Source: Phocaeicola faecicola
GTDB taxonomy: Bacteria > Bacteroidota > Bacteroidia > Bacteroidales > Bacteroidaceae
Direction: 5' to 3'
Assembly (NCBI RefSeq): GCF_013618865.1
Contig: NZ_JABSOE010000021.1
Coordinates: 1 to 63,851, forward strand
DNA length: 63,851 nucleotides
A model generated the notes under the pieces. It worked only from the letters and a program-made list of their open reading frames with translations, was not told the DNA's origin and searched no databases. Of the stretch, positions 1-8,861 are shown piece by piece (the stretch's first letter is position 1; each line of letters starts with the position of its first letter). A program made the translations under genes and the position numbers.

Positions 1-76
1 ACTCGAGCATGCCTACTGGAAGGAAAAGGCTCAACAACTCTAAAGGACTAACGGGGATTTTCTCTTTTTGCTTCAT
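1..76 (-). CDS. Partial transposase-like protein (N-terminus only)
   Basis: An ATG at 76 on the minus strand opens a frame that runs without a stop off the left edge, giving 25 residues beginning MKQKEKIPVSPLELLSLFLP. A good Bacteroides-type promoter lies just upstream (81..112), which supports a real start. The LELLSLFLP stretch resembles the N-terminal region of the two-ORF ISAon1-type transposases common in Bacteroidales; this is recognition from memory on very few residues. If right, an insertion sequence abuts the left edge. It could instead be any short-N-terminus protein. Confidence 0.45.
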   Translation of the reverse strand, partial: MKQKEKIPVSPLELLSLFLPVGMLE

Positions 77-80
77 GACG

Positions 81-112
81 CAAAATTAAGGTTTTTAACC
101 TAACCCCCCAAA
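81..112 (-). promoter_or_regulatory. Bacteroides-type promoter for the partial left-edge gene
   Basis: On the minus strand a TTTG (-33 element, 112..109) is followed after 20 nt by TAATTTTG (-7 element, 88..81), matching the Bacteroidetes sigma-ABfr consensus TTTG-N19-21-TAnnTTTG. The ATG of the left-edge gene follows 4 nt after the -7 box, so the mRNA would be nearly leaderless or the true start lies further in. Confidence 0.55.
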
Positions 113-164
113 TTTTCAAACTGAGCCCAGCCACTTCTGACTTTCTGCGGCGGGTACAAATAAA

Positions 165-201
165 AAAAAGACATTTAAGAAGATTTCTTAAATGTCTTTT
201 T
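165..201 (-). terminator. Rho-independent terminator after the tRNA pair
   Basis: Perfect 17-bp inverted repeat (165..181 with 185..201) around a 3-nt loop, flanked by A and T runs so that on the minus strand it ends in a U tract. It lies 8 nt beyond the 3' end of the second-transcribed tRNA and ends that transcript. Confidence 0.85.
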
Positions 202-208
202 CAACATG

Positions 209-282
209 TAGCGGGACCCGGGATTGAACCGGGGACCTCATGATTATGAATCATGCGCTCTAACCAGCTGAGCTATCCCGCC
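209..282 (-). tRNA. tRNA-Met (anticodon CAT), copy 1
   Basis: A 74-nt cloverleaf reads on the minus strand. The acceptor stem GGCGGGA pairs with TCCCGCT (one G-U at position 1-72) and the discriminator is A. The D arm carries AGCTCAG...TTAGAGC, the anticodon loop is TTCATAA (anticodon CAT) and the T loop is GGTTCAATCC. No CCA is encoded. The body resembles elongator tRNA-Met; a lysidine-modified tRNA-Ile2 also has CAT, so the Met call is likely but not certain. It is identical to the copy at 338..411. Confidence 0.9.
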
Positions 283-337
283 ATCTTAAAAAACCGCCAG
301 GCGTGGAAGCCACCTAACGGCCAAATCTTTAAATCAG

Positions 338-411
338 TAGCGGGACCCGGGATTGAACCGGGGACCTCATGATTATGAATCATGCGCTCTAACCAGCTGA
401 GCTATCCCGCC
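338..411 (-). tRNA. tRNA-Met (anticodon CAT), copy 2
   Basis: Identical over all 74 nt to the tRNA at 209..282, same strand, 55 nt upstream of it; the two probably form one transcript ending at the terminator at 165..201. Anticodon CAT; no encoded CCA tail. Confidence 0.9.
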
Positions 412-695
412 ATCATTCTCGATTGCGGGTGCAAAGGTAAAACATGTTTTTTAATTATGCAAGCATTCGGGCAAAAAATATTTTTATTTTGATGTTTCAA
501 GCGTCAGATTACGGGGTTTTCGCCCATCTGCCACAGAAGGTTCTTATATTCTTTTTATTTTACATCACAACCTTCTCCGGGCTCTTCATCTGTCATAATA
601 CACTGTACCACAAGAACTAAAGCCACCCTTTGCATTACCGGACATGCCGCAGCAGAGAAATTCCCGGAAAATCTTGAAAAATTAAGCCATTATTT
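412..695. other. Intergenic region between tRNAs and the START-like gene
   Basis: About 280 nt with no convincing gene. It carries the upstream side of the minus-strand tRNA pair and leads into the plus-strand promoter at 696..728. No strong hairpin or repeat seen. Confidence 0.5.
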
Positions 696-728
696 TTTGC
701 ATCTAATTCAAAAAAACTTTCTATCTTG
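696..728 (+). promoter_or_regulatory. Promoter for the START-like gene
   Basis: TTTG at 696..699 and TATCTTG at 722..728, 22 nt apart, a near match to the Bacteroidetes -33/-7 consensus. It lies 27 nt upstream of the ATG at 756, which favours that start over an ATG at 726 that overlaps the -7 box. Confidence 0.5.
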
Positions 729-755
729 CCGCCCGTTATCTTAATATCAATCAAT

Positions 756-1136
756 ATGAAAAGAAAAATACGCATAGAATATCCGTTAAATTCGGCTTCA
801 GGCAACGTAGTCTGGAATGCCGTCAGTACCCCTTCCGGTCTGCAGCGATGGTTTGCCGATGACGTCTCCAAAAACGCAAAGACCTACATATTCAAATGGG
901 GAAAAACCGAAACCCGGAATGCTGCCATCATCAACTACCGGTCGGAATACTTCATCCGTTTCCACTGGGAAGACGAAGAACCCAAGACTTATTTCGAGTT
1001 CAAAATCAATTATAACGAACTTACCAACGAACACCTGCTGGAAATAACCGATTTTGCCGACCCGGAAGAAGAGACTGACGTCATCAATCTCTGGAATTCA
1101 CAAATCGAAGTTTTACGAAGAGTCTGCGGAGTATAA
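756..1136 (+). CDS. START-like/SRPBCC-fold protein
   Basis: 126-residue cytoplasmic protein without signal peptide. Residues include an early GNVVWNAVSTPSGLQRWFADDV stretch (shown only in part here: W, P, L and WF spacing), typical of the SRPBCC/START helix-grip fold (AHSA1-like), then beta-strands and a C-terminal helix ending LRRVCGV. This family binds hydrophobic ligands; in Bacteroidetes this short version is a widespread protein of unknown ligand. The start at 756 (MKRKIRIEYPL) was chosen because the upstream ATG at 726 sits inside the promoter. It lies 86 nt upstream of the LptF-like permease gene, which has its own -7 box, so the two need not be co-transcribed. Confidence 0.75.
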   Translation: MKRKIRIEYPLNSASGNVVWNAVSTPSGLQRWFADDVSKNAKTYIFKWGKTETRNAAIINYRSEYFIRFHWEDEEPKTYFEFKINYNELTNEHLLEITDFADPEEETDVINLWNSQIEVLRRVCGV

Positions 1137-1183
1137 AACATTAAAAATATACAAAACATCATGTTTCACTTCATTTTTTATGC

Positions 1184-1191
1184 TACTTTTG
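1184..1191 (+). promoter_or_regulatory. -7 promoter element for the LptF-like gene
   Basis: TACTTTTG is an exact TAnnTTTG match 31 nt before the ATG at 1223. The -33 element is poor (TGTTTC around 1162..1167). Confidence 0.4.
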
Positions 1192-1222
1192 CATATTGAA
1201 AATGATTACATGATTTTAAGGA

Positions 1223-3127
1223 ATGCTACGCATAAAAAAACTTGATATATTCGTACTGAAGAGTTTCTTACTGCTCTTTGCCGGAACATTTTTCATCTGC
1301 CTGTTTATCTTCATGATGCAGTTTTTGTGGAGATATGTAGATGAGCTGGTTGGAAAAGGTCTGGAAATCAATGTGCTTGCACAGTTTTTCTTTTATTCGG
1401 GACTGACCCTGATTCCGCTGTCACTGCCGCTGGCCATCCTGCTGGCAGCCCTGATGACCTTCGGAAACTTCGGAGAGCGGTATGAGCTTCTGTCCATGAA
1501 GGCGGCGGGAATTCCCCTGCTGCGTATCATCCGCCCCATTGTACTCTTCTGCATCTTCCTGGGAGGAATGTCCTTCTTCTTCCAGAACGTAATCGGTCCG
1601 AAGGCGCAAAAGCAGCTTTGGACCTTGCTGGTTTCCATGAAACAGAAATCGCCGGAAGTGGATATTCCGGAAGGGGTGTTCTACAGTGACATCGACGGAT
1701 ACAACATCTATGTCAAGCAGAAGGACCGGAAGACCGGTATCCTGAAGGATGTACTGATTTACAATTTTTCCGACGGATTTGAAAATGCCCATATCATTTG
1801 GGCAGAGGAAGGCAAGCTGGAACTGACGGCCGACAAGCAGCATCTTTACCTGCACCTGTACAACGGAGAGCAGTTTGAGAACCTGAAATCGCAGTCGGTC
1901 ATTTCAAAAAATGTCCCTTACCGCCGGGAGTCCTTCAAGGAAAAGCATACCCTGATTCAGTTCAGTTCGGAATTCAACATGGTGGACGGAAGTTTCCTCG
2001 ACCGCCGTTCCGACATCAAGAACATGAACGAGATAGCAGTGGCCATAGACTCACTGGTGCACCATGCCGACAGTGTGGGCCGCGCCATGCACACCGAAAT
2101 CATGAATACCACTTACAAGTCTCCGATTACCAACCGGGCCGATTCGCTGAAGCTGGTGGAACAGCATCTGACGGTCATCAACACCGACAGTATCTATAAT
2201 GCCATGGCCTCGGACGAAAGACTGAAAACGGTTTCAACGACCGGGAACCGGGTGTCTTCTCTGGCTTCCGACTGGAGCATGAAGAGCTTCATGACACAGA
2301 CCACCGACGACGACATCCGCTCGCACCGTTCCGACTGGCACAAGAAAATCACGCTTTCACTGGCCTGCATCTGTTTCTTCTTCATCGGAGCACCGCTGGG
2401 AGCCATCATCCGCAAGGGTGGACTGGGTATGCCGGTTGTCCTTTCGGTACTGATTTTCGTGGTATACTATATCATCGACTCGGGAGCGACCCGTGTGGCG
2501 AAAAGTGGGGAAATGAACATCGTACTGGGAACCTGGATGAGTACCATCGTACTGGCACCGCTGGGAGCCTTCTTTACCTATAAGTCGAACAAGGACTCGG
2601 TAGTATTCAACATCGACGTCTATGTGGCCTTCTTCCGCAAGATACTGGGCATACGCCAGTCGCGCCACATCTTCAAGAAAGAGGTAATTATCCACAGTCC
2701 CAACTATGCCAAGAACCGTGAAGTCCTGGCACAGATCAGTCTGGCCTGCCAGAACTACCTCGACACACACCGTCTGAGGAGTGTGCCCAACTATATTCAG
2801 ATCTTTACCAACAACAAGCACGACGATGCCGTGGCCGACATCAGTCAGCAGCTGGAAACCGCCATCGAAGAGTTGTCCAACTCGAAAGACGCGATTCTGC
2901 TCAACGCCATGAACAGCTATCCGTTCCTTTCCACCAAGGCCCACAAGAGCCTGTTCGACAACCGCTGGCTGAACCTGCTTTTCGGAATCATCCTGCCGGT
3001 GGGACTGGTGGTGTATTTCAATATCTGGAGATACCGTCTCCGCCTTGAAAAAGACCTGAAGGTAATCATTAAGACCAATGAGACAATTATTGCACAAATA
3101 AATAAAGAACAATTATATTTACAATAA
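1223..3127 (+). CDS. LptF/LptG-family permease (YjgP/YjgQ), long form
   Basis: 634-residue inner-membrane protein. The N-terminus ([19 protein letters not shown]) starts the first of three transmembrane helices (about 14-37, 58-80, 98-118). A soluble periplasmic domain follows to about 365, then three more helices (about 366-390, 395-415, 425-450). This is the LptF/LptG layout of the ABC exporter that extracts LPS for transport to the outer membrane. Unlike the usual 350-400 residue proteins it has a further ~180 residues, with a likely extra helix near 590-606 and a basic tail. The preceding TTTTAAGGA may act as ribosome binding site. ribBA follows 8 nt downstream, so they are probably co-transcribed. 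LptF versus LptG cannot be decided from sequence alone. Confidence 0.88.
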   Translation: MLRIKKLDIFVLKSFLLLFAGTFFICLFIFMMQFLWRYVDELVGKGLEINVLAQFFFYSGLTLIPLSLPLAILLAALMTFGNFGERYELLSMKAAGIPLLRIIRPIVLFCIFLGGMSFFFQNVIGPKAQKQLWTLLVSMKQKSPEVDIPEGVFYSDIDGYNIYVKQKDRKTGILKDVLIYNFSDGFENAHIIWAEEGKLELTADKQHLYLHLYNGEQFENLKSQSVISKNVPYRRESFKEKHTLIQFSSEFNMVDGSFLDRRSDIKNMNEIAVAIDSLVHHADSVGRAMHTEIMNTTYKSPITNRADSLKLVEQHLTVINTDSIYNAMASDERLKTVSTTGNRVSSLASDWSMKSFMTQTTDDDIRSHRSDWHKKITLSLACICFFFIGAPLGAIIRKGGLGMPVVLSVLIFVVYYIIDSGATRVAKSGEMNIVLGTWMSTIVLAPLGAFFTYKSNKDSVVFNIDVYVAFFRKILGIRQSRHIFKKEVIIHSPNYAKNREVLAQISLACQNYLDTHRLRSVPNYIQIFTNNKHDDAVADISQQLETAIEELSNSKDAILLNAMNSYPFLSTKAHKSLFDNRWLNLLFGIILPVGLVVYFNIWRYRLRLEKDLKVIIKTNETIIAQINKEQLYLQ

Positions 3128-3135
3128 ATCACGTT

Positions 3136-4350
3136 ATGGACAAGATCAAATTAAACACTATTGAAGAGGCGATTGAGGATTTCCGCAAGGGAGAGTTTGT
3201 AGTGGTTGTAGATGATGAAGACCGCGAAAACGAAGGCGACCTGATAATCGCAGCAGAATTGATTACTCCAGAAAAGGTTAACTTCATGCTGAAGCATGCC
3301 AGAGGGGTACTTTGTGCTCCGATTACTATATCACGCTGTAAGGAACTCGACCTTCCGCATCAGGTTACAACCAATACTTCTATCCTGGGTACTCCGTTTA
3401 CCATTACCATCGATAAGCTGGAAGGCTGTACCACAGGTGTTTCGGCTGCCGACCGTGCGGCTACCATCCGTGCCTTGGCCGATCCGAACTCTCGTCCGGA
3501 AACTTTCGGACGTCCGGGACACATCAACCCGCTGTATGCCCAGGACAAGGGGGTTCTGCGCCGTGCCGGCCATACTGAAGCAAGTATCGACCTCGCCAGA
3601 CTGGCAGGACTGTATCCGGCTGCCGCACTGATGGAAATCATGAACGAAGACGGAACCATGGCCCGCCTGCCGGAACTGCGCAGAATGGCCGATGAGTTCG
3701 GACTGAAACTGATTTCTATCGCCGACCTGATTGCTTACCGCCTGAAACACGAGACACTGGTAGAGAAAGGTGTGGAAGTGGACATGCCTACCGAACACGG
3801 ACATTTCCGTCTGATTCCGTTCCGCCAGAAGAGCAACGGTCTGGAACACATCGCACTGATCAAGGGCGAATTCAAGGAAGATGAGCCGGTGCTGGTACGC
3901 GTGCACTCATCGTGTGCTACCGGAGATATCTTCGGATCCATGCGTTGCGACTGCGGAGAACAGTTGCATAAGGCAATGGAAATCATTGAAAAAGAAGGAA
4001 AGGGAGCCATCATCTACCTGAACCAGGAAGGAAGAGGCATCGGACTGATGGAAAAGATGAAGGCTTACAAGCTTCAGGAAGAAGGTATGGATACGGTAGA
4101 TGCCAACATCTGCCTGGGTCACGAGGCCGACGAACGGGATTACGGTGTAGGAGCGCAGATTCTGCGTGAAATCGGTATCCACAAAATGCGCCTGCTGACC
4201 AACAATCCGGTGAAACGCGTGGGTCTGGAAGCTTACGGACTGGAAATTACGGAGAATGTACCTATTGAAACGACTCCGAATCCGTACAACGAAAGATACC
4301 TCCACACGAAGAAAGACCGCATGGGTCATACCTTGCATTTCAATAAATAA
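3136..4350 (+). CDS. ribBA: Bifunctional 3,4-dihydroxy-2-butanone-4-phosphate synthase / GTP cyclohydrolase II
   Basis: 404 residues carrying both entry enzymes of riboflavin synthesis. The N-terminal half (about 1-205) is RibB: it has the acidic [10 protein letters not shown] loop near 26-35 and converts ribulose-5-phosphate to the four-carbon precursor. The C-terminal half (about 210-400) is RibA: the zinc site is Cys260, Cys271 and Cys273 ([19 protein letters not shown]), followed by the NQEGRGIGL substrate-binding motif; it opens GTP. Length matches other RibBA fusions. It starts 8 nt after the LptF-like gene and ends just before a strong terminator at 4363..4406. Confidence 0.97.
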   Translation: MDKIKLNTIEEAIEDFRKGEFVVVVDDEDRENEGDLIIAAELITPEKVNFMLKHARGVLCAPITISRCKELDLPHQVTTNTSILGTPFTITIDKLEGCTTGVSAADRAATIRALADPNSRPETFGRPGHINPLYAQDKGVLRRAGHTEASIDLARLAGLYPAAALMEIMNEDGTMARLPELRRMADEFGLKLISIADLIAYRLKHETLVEKGVEVDMPTEHGHFRLIPFRQKSNGLEHIALIKGEFKEDEPVLVRVHSSCATGDIFGSMRCDCGEQLHKAMEIIEKEGKGAIIYLNQEGRGIGLMEKMKAYKLQEEGMDTVDANICLGHEADERDYGVGAQILREIGIHKMRLLTNNPVKRVGLEAYGLEITENVPIETTPNPYNERYLHTKKDRMGHTLHFNK

Positions 4351-4362
4351 AACAGAAACAGC

Positions 4363-4406
4363 TCTCCTGTCCGTTCCGATATTCTCTGTCCGGACAGGAG
4401 ATTTTT
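4363..4406 (+). terminator. Terminator after ribBA
   Basis: 11-bp perfect stem (TCTCCTGTCCG at 4363..4373 with its complement at 4391..4401), 17-nt loop, then TTTTT. Confidence 0.85.
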
Positions 4407-4419
4407 ATAAAATCAACTT

Positions 4420-5121
4420 ATGGAAACGAACAATCTTACAAGAAATCTGGCGGAAAAAACGGCTCAGTCGGTACTTTTCCGCAACGTATACACCTGGATG
4501 ACACTTGCCCTGGTCATCACCGGAGCAGTAGCCATGTACATGGCCAAGTCGATGACACTGCTTTCCATGATCATGCAGAACTCCCTGCTGTTCTGGGGAA
4601 TCCTGATTGCCGAACTGGGAGTGGTATGGTACCTGTCGGCACGCATCCACAGAATCTCATTTACTTCGGCGACCCTGCTGTTCATCCTTTACTCCATACT
4701 GAACGGAGCTACCCTGTCAATGATCTTCCTGATCTATACCATGAGTTCCATTGCCACTACTTTCTTTGTAACGGCAGGTACTTTCGGAGTCATGGCTCTC
4801 TTCGGATATGTCACTAAGAAAGACCTGACACGGCTCGGCAGCCTGTGCTTCATGGGAATCATCGGTATCATCATTGCCTCACTGGTCAACATCTTCCTCC
4901 AGAACTCGATGATGGAAATGATTATCTCGTACATCGGTGTCCTGCTCTTCGTGGGCCTCACGGCATACGATTCACAGAAAATCAAACGCCTTCTGATGCA
5001 GGACGGAGTGGAAATCAATGAAACCACACAGAAAATCGCCCTGCTGGGTGCCATGACTTTGTACCTGGATTTCATCAATCTCTTCCTTTATCTGCTGAGA
5101 ATCCTTGGTGACAGAAAGTAA
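4420..5121 (+). CDS. Bax inhibitor-1/YccA family membrane protein
   Basis: 233 residues with about seven transmembrane helices after a short polar N-terminus (METNNLTRNLAEKTAQ). The helices are dense from residue 25 to 228, and the AYDSQKIKRL motif near the end is typical of the Bax-inhibitor-1/YbhL/YccA family. Family members are inner-membrane proteins linked to ion (Ca2+/H+) leak or FtsH interaction; the precise role here is unknown. It is a single gene between the ribBA terminator and the aminotransferase gene. Confidence 0.9.
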   Translation: METNNLTRNLAEKTAQSVLFRNVYTWMTLALVITGAVAMYMAKSMTLLSMIMQNSLLFWGILIAELGVVWYLSARIHRISFTSATLLFILYSILNGATLSMIFLIYTMSSIATTFFVTAGTFGVMALFGYVTKKDLTRLGSLCFMGIIGIIIASLVNIFLQNSMMEMIISYIGVLLFVGLTAYDSQKIKRLLMQDGVEINETTQKIALLGAMTLYLDFINLFLYLLRILGDRK

Positions 5122-5194
5122 GGAAAACGCTTTTATATCTAAAAGAAAATAACTTATTTTGCAAAAAATTTCAAACTAAAATAAGACAACAACC

Positions 5195-6388
5195 ATGAAT
5201 CAACTTTCAGATCGTTTGAATAGCCTGTCCCCGTCGGCAACATTGGCTATGTCTCAGAAAAGTAGTGAACTTAAAGCACAAGGTGTGGATGTGATCAACC
5301 TGAGTGTAGGAGAACCAGATTTTAATACTCCTGACCACATTAAGGAAGCTGCCAAGAAAGCTATCGATGACAACTTCTCACGCTATTCACCTGTTGCCGG
5401 ATATCCGGCTTTGCGCAACGCGATTGTAGCAAAACTTAAAAACGAAAACGGTCTGGAATATACCGCCGCACAGATCAGCTGCGCAAACGGTGCGAAGCAG
5501 TCTGTATGTAATACCATCATGGCCCTCGTCAACAAAGGCGATGAAGTAATTGTTCCGGCTCCTTACTGGGTGAGCTATCCGGAAATGGTGAAACTGGCCG
5601 AAGGTACTCCGGTAATCGTACGTGCAGGTATCGAACAGGATTTCAAGATCACTCCGGCACAGTTGGAAGCTGCCATCACTCCGAACACACGTGCCCTGAT
5701 TCTCTGCTCTCCGTCTAACCCTACCGGTTCTGTATACAGCAAGGAAGAACTGGCCGGACTGGCTGAGGTACTGGCTAAGCACGAACGTGTGATTGTCATT
5801 GCAGACGAAATCTACGAACACATCAACTACATCGGCAAGCACCAAAGCATCGCACAGTTTGCTGAAATCAAAGACCGTGTAGTGATTGTAAACGGTGTGT
5901 CAAAGGCATATGCCATGACCGGATGGCGTATCGGTTTCATCGCCGGACCGGAATGGATTGTAAAAGGAGTAAACAAACTGCAGGGACAGTATACTTCTGG
6001 TCCATGCTCTGTTTCTCAGAAAGCTGCTGAAGCCGCTTATACCGGCACTCAGGCTCCGGTAGAGGAAATGCGTCAGGCATTCGAACGCCGCCGCAACCTG
6101 ATTGTCAAGCTGGCAAAGGAAATCCCTGGATTCGAAGTCAACTTCCCTCAGGGTGCTTTCTACCTGTTCCCGAAATGTGATTCTTTCTTCGGCAAGAAAG
6201 ACGGCGACCGCGTAATCAACAACGCAGACGACCTGGCTATGTACTTGCTGGAAGTCGGACACGTGGCTTGCGTAGGCGGTACTTCATTCGGTGCGCCTGA
6301 ATGCATCCGTATGAGCTACGCTACTTCTGACGAAAACATCGTAGAAGCAATGCGCCGCATCAAGGAAACACTGGCACGCTTGAAATAA
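5195..6388 (+). CDS. aspC: Class I pyridoxal-phosphate aminotransferase (aspartate aminotransferase type)
   Basis: 397-residue cytoplasmic enzyme. Fold-type I features are in order: the VGEPDFNTP N-terminal substrate segment, the cofactor-phosphate region ANGAKQSV, PYWVSYPEM, the SPSNPTG motif, DEIYEH, and the Schiff-base lysine Lys237 in NGVSKAYAMTGWR. The C-terminal arginine motif is IRMSYA. This matches subgroup-Ib aspartate aminotransferases, which interconvert aspartate/2-oxoglutarate with oxaloacetate/glutamate. It is a single gene with a strong hairpin terminator behind it. Other amino-donor specificities in subgroup Ib are possible. Confidence 0.92.
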   Translation: MNQLSDRLNSLSPSATLAMSQKSSELKAQGVDVINLSVGEPDFNTPDHIKEAAKKAIDDNFSRYSPVAGYPALRNAIVAKLKNENGLEYTAAQISCANGAKQSVCNTIMALVNKGDEVIVPAPYWVSYPEMVKLAEGTPVIVRAGIEQDFKITPAQLEAAITPNTRALILCSPSNPTGSVYSKEELAGLAEVLAKHERVIVIADEIYEHINYIGKHQSIAQFAEIKDRVVIVNGVSKAYAMTGWRIGFIAGPEWIVKGVNKLQGQYTSGPCSVSQKAAEAAYTGTQAPVEEMRQAFERRRNLIVKLAKEIPGFEVNFPQGAFYLFPKCDSFFGKKDGDRVINNADDLAMYLLEVGHVACVGGTSFGAPECIRMSYATSDENIVEAMRRIKETLARLK

Positions 6389-6408
6389 TCAAGACTGATA
6401 TATTACGG

Positions 6409-6467
6409 AAACCTGTACCGGTACAAGGATGTCCTGCGACAGACTTGCCGGTACAGGTTTTCTGTTT
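6409..6467 (+). terminator. Terminator after the aminotransferase gene
   Basis: 13-bp perfect inverted repeat (6409..6421 with 6448..6460) followed by TCTGTTTT. About 250 further nt up to 6723 hold no convincing gene; a weak -7-like TATCTTTA lies just ahead of the next gene. Confidence 0.8.
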
Positions 6468-6723
6468 TCATGTACCCGCTTCCGACTGAAAGAGCCGGTC
6501 CGCAGACTACAGGAAACGGTCAGCCTTGCGTATTATATCTCCTTTCAGATAACATCTCTCCGGCATTTCTCCCAACTTACAAAAAAGCATTTATCTACGA
6601 GAATTCCTGATAAAGTATTCCATTTCTCCCCAAAAACAGCTACACTCTTCTTTAAAAACAGGGAATCATTCAGGTTATTTTCTTATCTTTACACTCGATT
6701 AACCAAATCCTGATTTTTCAACA

Positions 6724-8352
6724 ATGAAAAAGATACTATCCTTTATCCTGCTTATCCTTTCTGTCTTTCTGATGGGATGTTCCTCTTCGAAGTCTGAAGA
6801 TCAAAAACTGCTGGAGGAACTGGACAACGTAATTAAGGAACACAGCAAATACGATCAGGCAATAGAAGAAAAGATCGATAAGCTGAATAAAGTGCTCAGC
6901 TATACTCCGAGGTCGGAGGTAAAGACACGCTTTGAGGTACTGGGAGAACTGTTCGACATCTATCGCTCGTATCGGGTGAACAAGGCACGGGAGATTGCCC
7001 AGCTCCGGCTGGAACTGTCCCGACAGCTGGATGAGGAATGTCAGGAAGAGGCGCTGATGAACAATGCCGACGCACTGTATAAATCGGGCAATTATCATGC
7101 GGCGTTTGAGGAACTGAAAAAAATATCTTTCGACTCTACGGTATACCGGACCAGCTATTTTCATTACCTGAGACAGGCCATTTCGCTGTCCATATCGAAC
7201 GATGTATACGGCAAGGACAACCATCACATGCTGAAAAACCAACAGCTGGTCTACCAGAAGGATGCAATGGAGGTGAATCCTCCGGGAACCTACGGCTATA
7301 TTTCCAATTTATATAAACACAATCTTTCACAGGGGGATACGGTGGGCGCCATACAACTGCTGGAGAAGTTTTACAAGGAAACACAACCCGACAGTCTGGA
7401 ACCCGACAAAGCGAGTCTGGAATTCGACATTGCCAACCTCTATCTGATGCAGAAAGACACGGCCAGCGCCAAGCATTACCTGATTCTTTCGTCGCTGACC
7501 GACCTGAAAAATGCCAAGAAAGTATACATGTCCTTGCAGAACCTGGCCATCCTGCTCTTCTATGAGGGAGATGTGGAACGGGCTTACAGTTACATTTTAT
7601 GTGCCCTCGAAGACATCAACGCAGGACATGCCAAGTACCGGTTCACAGATATTCTGACCTATCTTCCTATTATCAGCACCGCCAATGAAGTCCGGGTGAA
7701 AAAGAATGTGCGGCAGTTCCGGGCATTCATCTCCATCTTGTCGGTACTGATCATTCTGCTGGTCACTGCGTTCGTGCTGCTGAAGAAGCGGACCAACAAA
7801 CTGGAGGAGGCACAAAATGCCTTAAAGAGCCAGAACCAGCACCTGAGGGAACTGTCGGACAATCTGATGGCCATGAATGAGCAGATAAAGGAGAAGGAAC
7901 ACATCCAGGAAGAATATATCGGCCTGCTGTTTAATGTATGCTCGGAATACATCAAGAAACAGAATACGCTGTATAAGGGACTGAACCGGATTGCCAGCAA
8001 CGGACGCATAGCCGATCTGTCGAAGTTCATCAGCGAGCAGCAGAATTCGTCCGACGACTTCAAGGATTTCATCCATAAGTTTGATACGATTTTCCTGAAC
8101 ATCTTCCCTGATTTCGTGGAAAACTTCAATGCCCTGCTCCGGCCGGAAGAGCGCATCCAGCCCAAGGAAGGTGACTTGCTGACTCCCGAACTCCGTATCT
8201 ATGCACTGATGCGGCTGGGCATCCAGGACAATGCCAAAATCGCCAGTTTCCTGCATTATTCCCTTCAGACCGTATATAATTATAGAATGAAAATGCGCAA
8301 CAAGGCGCTTCCGGAAAAAAAGGACCTGATTGCGCAGCTCCAATACTTGTAA
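6724..8352 (+). CDS. DUF6377-type membrane-tethered transcriptional regulator (TPR, transmembrane helix, HTH)
   Basis: 542 residues. The N-terminus is a lipoprotein-like signal (LMGC lipobox, Cys19). Residues about 20-330 are helical TPR-like sensor repeats. One transmembrane helix lies near 333-352 (SVLIILLVTAFVLL) and is followed by basic KKR, then a coiled coil (about 355-395). The C-terminal domain ends in a helix-turn-helix (ALMRLGIQDNAKIASFLHYS, then QTVYNYRMKMR) like LuxR-type DNA readers. The layout implies a periplasmic sensor and a cytoplasmic DNA-binding end. Such DUF6377 proteins sit next to susCD operons in Bacteroidales; here the susCD-phosphatase operon starts 509 nt downstream on the same strand, so it is the likely target. 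Combining a lipid anchor with a membrane span is unusual; the signal might be uncleaved. Confidence 0.8.
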   Translation: MKKILSFILLILSVFLMGCSSSKSEDQKLLEELDNVIKEHSKYDQAIEEKIDKLNKVLSYTPRSEVKTRFEVLGELFDIYRSYRVNKAREIAQLRLELSRQLDEECQEEALMNNADALYKSGNYHAAFEELKKISFDSTVYRTSYFHYLRQAISLSISNDVYGKDNHHMLKNQQLVYQKDAMEVNPPGTYGYISNLYKHNLSQGDTVGAIQLLEKFYKETQPDSLEPDKASLEFDIANLYLMQKDTASAKHYLILSSLTDLKNAKKVYMSLQNLAILLFYEGDVERAYSYILCALEDINAGHAKYRFTDILTYLPIISTANEVRVKKNVRQFRAFISILSVLIILLVTAFVLLKKRTNKLEEAQNALKSQNQHLRELSDNLMAMNEQIKEKEHIQEEYIGLLFNVCSEYIKKQNTLYKGLNRIASNGRIADLSKFISEQQNSSDDFKDFIHKFDTIFLNIFPDFVENFNALLRPEERIQPKEGDLLTPELRIYALMRLGIQDNAKIASFLHYSLQTVYNYRMKMRNKALPEKKDLIAQLQYL

Positions 8353-8387
8353 AAAGACTTACTCAAATATTACTCTCGTCTTACAAT

Positions 8388-8430
8388 CAGGCGGGTTATT
8401 CTATTGAATTTCAATAGAATAACCCGCCTG
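8388..8430. terminator. Long perfect palindrome after the DUF6377 gene
   Basis: A 43-nt near-perfect palindrome (two 21-nt arms around one base at 8409), with arms starting CAGGCGGGTTATT. It lies 36 nt past the stop codon at 8352 and probably acts as terminator or mRNA-end hairpin, although no long U run follows. Confidence 0.6.
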
Positions 8431-8861
8431 CCTCATCATTTATACTTACTCTCCCCCTTCTTTACATCAAAAACCGATGTACTCTGTGTAAATTCGCATC
8501 AGTTCGATAAGGAACACACAATACCGGTTGCGCCTAAATACTAAAAACAGATATAAAATGAAAACACAAATCATCTTCCATTCACCCCTTCATGCAGGGC
8601 ATTGCCTTTCTTCGGCATAAATCGGATAATTTGAACAAGTACCGAACACCTTTTATCGGAAACACGCATGAAACCGTAACGGATATTGCCCGTTTGTCTT
8701 TATAATACAGTTACTCAAAAACGCAGAAATTTCATATTAAACATTTATTTTTCAATAGGTTACATTTATAATAATTTACTCTGATATTGTAAGGCCGTAT
8801 TTGTAAAACAAATGAAATATCCCAACTATACCTTTGTATCAACAAACTCAAAAAATCAATT
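8431..8861 (+). promoter_or_regulatory. Long upstream region of the susC-susD-phosphatase operon
   Basis: 430 nt without a convincing gene. A TACCTTTG -7 box is at 8829..8836, 25 nt before the susC ATG. A TTTG at 8800..8803 is too far (25 nt) for a good -33, suggesting a weak promoter that needs an activator. A 20-codon ORF starts at 8558 (MKTQIIFHSP...), too short to call. Binding sites for the upstream DUF6377 regulator are expected here but none can be recognised by eye. Confidence 0.45.

Noticed and set aside
6429..6713. 94-codon plus-strand ORF after the aminotransferase gene
   Set aside because: It starts inside the terminator hairpin, has no promoter and its composition (MSCDRLAGTGFLF...) is not protein-like.
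8558..8620. 20-codon ORF (MKTQIIFHSP...) upstream of the first susC
   Set aside because: Too short, no repeated or regulatory codons and no terminator-like hairpin between it and susC.
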